Positions 63,008-64,000 of a stretch of 64,000 nucleotides of DNA are shown in pieces (the stretch's first letter is position 1; every line of letters starts with the position of its first letter). The DNA is from Streptomyces sp. NBC_00344. Lineage in GTDB: Bacteria; Actinomycetota; Actinomycetes; Streptomycetales; Streptomycetaceae. The notes below the pieces were generated by a model. It did not search any database, had not been told where the DNA came from, and was given only the letters and a program-made list of their open reading frames with translations. The stretch spans positions 3,809,001 through 3,873,000 of the forward strand of contig NZ_CP107996.1 in assembly GCF_036088315.1 (NCBI RefSeq). Reading direction: 5' to 3'. Both the position numbers and the translations under genes were made by a program.

Positions 63008-63490
63008 TCAGGCGTCCTTCTTGAACTTGAACGACCACAGGCCGTAGATCTTGCTGGTGCCGTCGCCCATGGCCACCGCGACCGTCGTCGAGTTGCCCTT
63101 GGCGCCGTACTGCGAGTTGAAGAAGACGCTGCCCGGGATGTTGGTGAAGGTCTTGGTGCTCTTGGCGGTCAGCGGCTGACCGTTCATCAGGAGCGTCCAG
63201 CCCTTGTCGGCGATCTTCGGGTCCACACCGATGCGCACCGTCGCGTCGGGGTCCACCTCGATGGACTTGACGTCCTTCTTGTCCGCGGCGCAGGCCTTGG
63301 ACGCGGCGAGGTCGAGCGCCTTGCCGTCGTTGTAGCAGGCGGCCTCGGTGTGCACCGAGTCCCTGCCGACCGTCACGGTGGCGATGGGGGTCGGCTTGTC
63401 GCAGGCGGACAGCACGAGGAGCCCGGCGGACACAACACCGAGGGCGGCAGCAGTGCGGCGGCCCCTACCAGAAAGAAGCGCAACGGTCAT
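63008..63490 (-). CDS. DUF2771 lipoprotein
   Basis: A 160-residue protein with a lipoprotein signal (LVLSAC) and a beta-rich outer domain with a conserved KIYGLWSFKFKKDA end. It matches DUF2771, an actinobacterial lipoprotein of unknown role that I recall close to the futalosine genes. The mqnB start lies just after its stop. Confidence 0.82.
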   Translation of the reverse strand: MTVALLSGRGRRTAAALGVVSAGLLVLSACDKPTPIATVTVGRDSVHTEAACYNDGKALDLAASKACAADKKDVKSIEVDPDATVRIGVDPKIADKGWTLLMNGQPLTAKSTKTFTNIPGSVFFNSQYGAKGNSTTVAVAMGDGTSKIYGLWSFKFKKDA

Positions 63491-63516
63491 GGCCGAAGGC
63501 TATCGTCCGGTACAGG

Positions 63517-64000
63517 TCATGCCACGCGGGGGTGCGGCGTGCCGCGCCGTGCCGCCCGCAGCAGCCCCCGTACGGTCGCGAAGACCCCGGCGGCGACCAG
63601 TGCGGAAGCCACCGACATGCCCAGTGTGCCGTTCAGCGGCAGCGAGATCCCGATGGCGCCGCCCACCACCCAGGCCATCTGCAGCAGCGTCTCGGACCTG
63701 GCGAACGCCGACGTCCGCACCTCCTCCGGCACATCGCGCTGGATCATCGCGTCCAGGGAGAGCTTCGCCAGGGCCTGCGAGACGCCGGCCACCGCCGCCA
63801 GCATCGCCACCAGCACCGGTGCGAAGAAGACAGCGGTGACGACCGCGGTGCCCAGCACCACCGTCAGTACCGTGGCGATCATGATCTCCGGGCCGCGGGA
63901 GCGCAGCAGCGCGCCGACCGCGGTGCCCAGCGCGTTGCCGGTGCCGGCCGCGACGCCGACGATCCCGAGGGACACCGCGGCGCTCTGTCCGGCCATGGGA
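63517..64000 (-). CDS. MFS transporter, C-terminal part (N-terminus outside window)
   Basis: About 160 residues of an open frame that runs off the right edge. The visible part has five hydrophobic segments and ends in a basic tail (RAARRGTPHPRVA). Stretches such as DVPEEVRTSAFARSETLLQM resemble the second half of small MFS proteins near futalosine genes. Substrate unknown. Confidence 0.7.
   Translation of the reverse strand, partial: PMAGQSAAVSLGIVGVAAGTGNALGTAVGALLRSRGPEIMIATVLTVVLGTAVVTAVFFAPVLVAMLAAVAGVSQALAKLSLDAMIQRDVPEEVRTSAFARSETLLQMAWVVGGAIGISLPLNGTLGMSVASALVAAGVFATVRGLLRAARRGTPHPRVA

Overview
This window is high-GC actinobacterial DNA that looks like the chromosome of a Streptomyces. 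Supporting signs are strong G/C bias at third codon positions, many GTG starts, futalosine-route menaquinone genes, a nagK-nagA unit behind a DasR-type box, a lone groEL behind two CIRCE elements, a CdgB-type diguanylate cyclase, and cold-shock and TerD genes. From about 23.4 kb to 47 kb the gene order (terD, cdgB, nagA, nagK, otsB, otsA, thrC, cysO-like, cold shock, groEL) resembles the core of known Streptomyces chromosomes, as far as I remember it. No rRNA, tRNA, CRISPR array or intact insertion sequence was recognised.

Layout. 1-10.2 kb holds ordinary single genes: an oxidoreductase cut by the window edge, a rhomboid-like protein, an antibiotic-kinase relative, an acetyltransferase, a 14-helix drug exporter, a second flavin oxidoreductase, a pentapeptide-repeat protein and an M1 peptidase lipoprotein. 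10.2-22.5 kb is an accessory type VII secretion (T7SS) locus on the minus strand. 22.7-23.2 kb is a multiply frameshifted YcxB-like pseudogene. 23.4-31.4 kb runs from terD through arfB, a flavin reductase and cdgB to the amino-sugar genes pfkB-nagA-nagK. 31.5-39.1 kb carries a sugar-binding lipoprotein, otsB/otsA (trehalose), gpgS (glucosylglycerate) and thrC behind an S-box/SAM riboswitch with a CysO-like sulfur carrier. 39.4-41.7 kb has a cold-shock gene and groEL. 41.7-47.2 kb has a secreted lipase behind a perfect palindrome, then a MurNAc unit (PTS EIIBC, MurQ, MurR). 47-64 kb has a drug exporter, an HD phosphohydrolase, cutC, a HelR-type RNA-polymerase helicase, an XPB helicase next to a VanZ protein with a basic tail and an Ssl2/WYL-like protein, and finally mqnB-mqnD.

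The most unusual part is the T7SS locus. Its genes run, in transcription order: a small WXG-like protein, an ESAT-6-like protein, a DUF6507-type protein, a 762-residue secreted toxin, its presumed immunity gene, a possible small ORF, an 88-residue one-helix protein, EccD, an EspI-like MinD ATPase, a three-ATPase EccC and a DUF6177-type protein. EccB, EccE and the MycP protease are not in the locus. The toxin tip has the sequence pattern of bacterial RNase A-like CDI toxins, and the next gene resembles the CdiI_2 immunity family. Both are visibly less GC-rich than the secretion genes, which suggests a swappable toxin-immunity cassette on a reduced T7SS.

Regulatory sites read directly from the sequence: a DasR-type box before nagK and a similar one before cutC; two 11-bp tandem repeats resembling a PHO box between the flavin reductase and cdgB; a SAM riboswitch before thrC; two CIRCE elements before groEL; a 20-bp palindrome before the lipase; a complete -35/-10 promoter feeding a leaderless murR; and several long perfect hairpin terminators.
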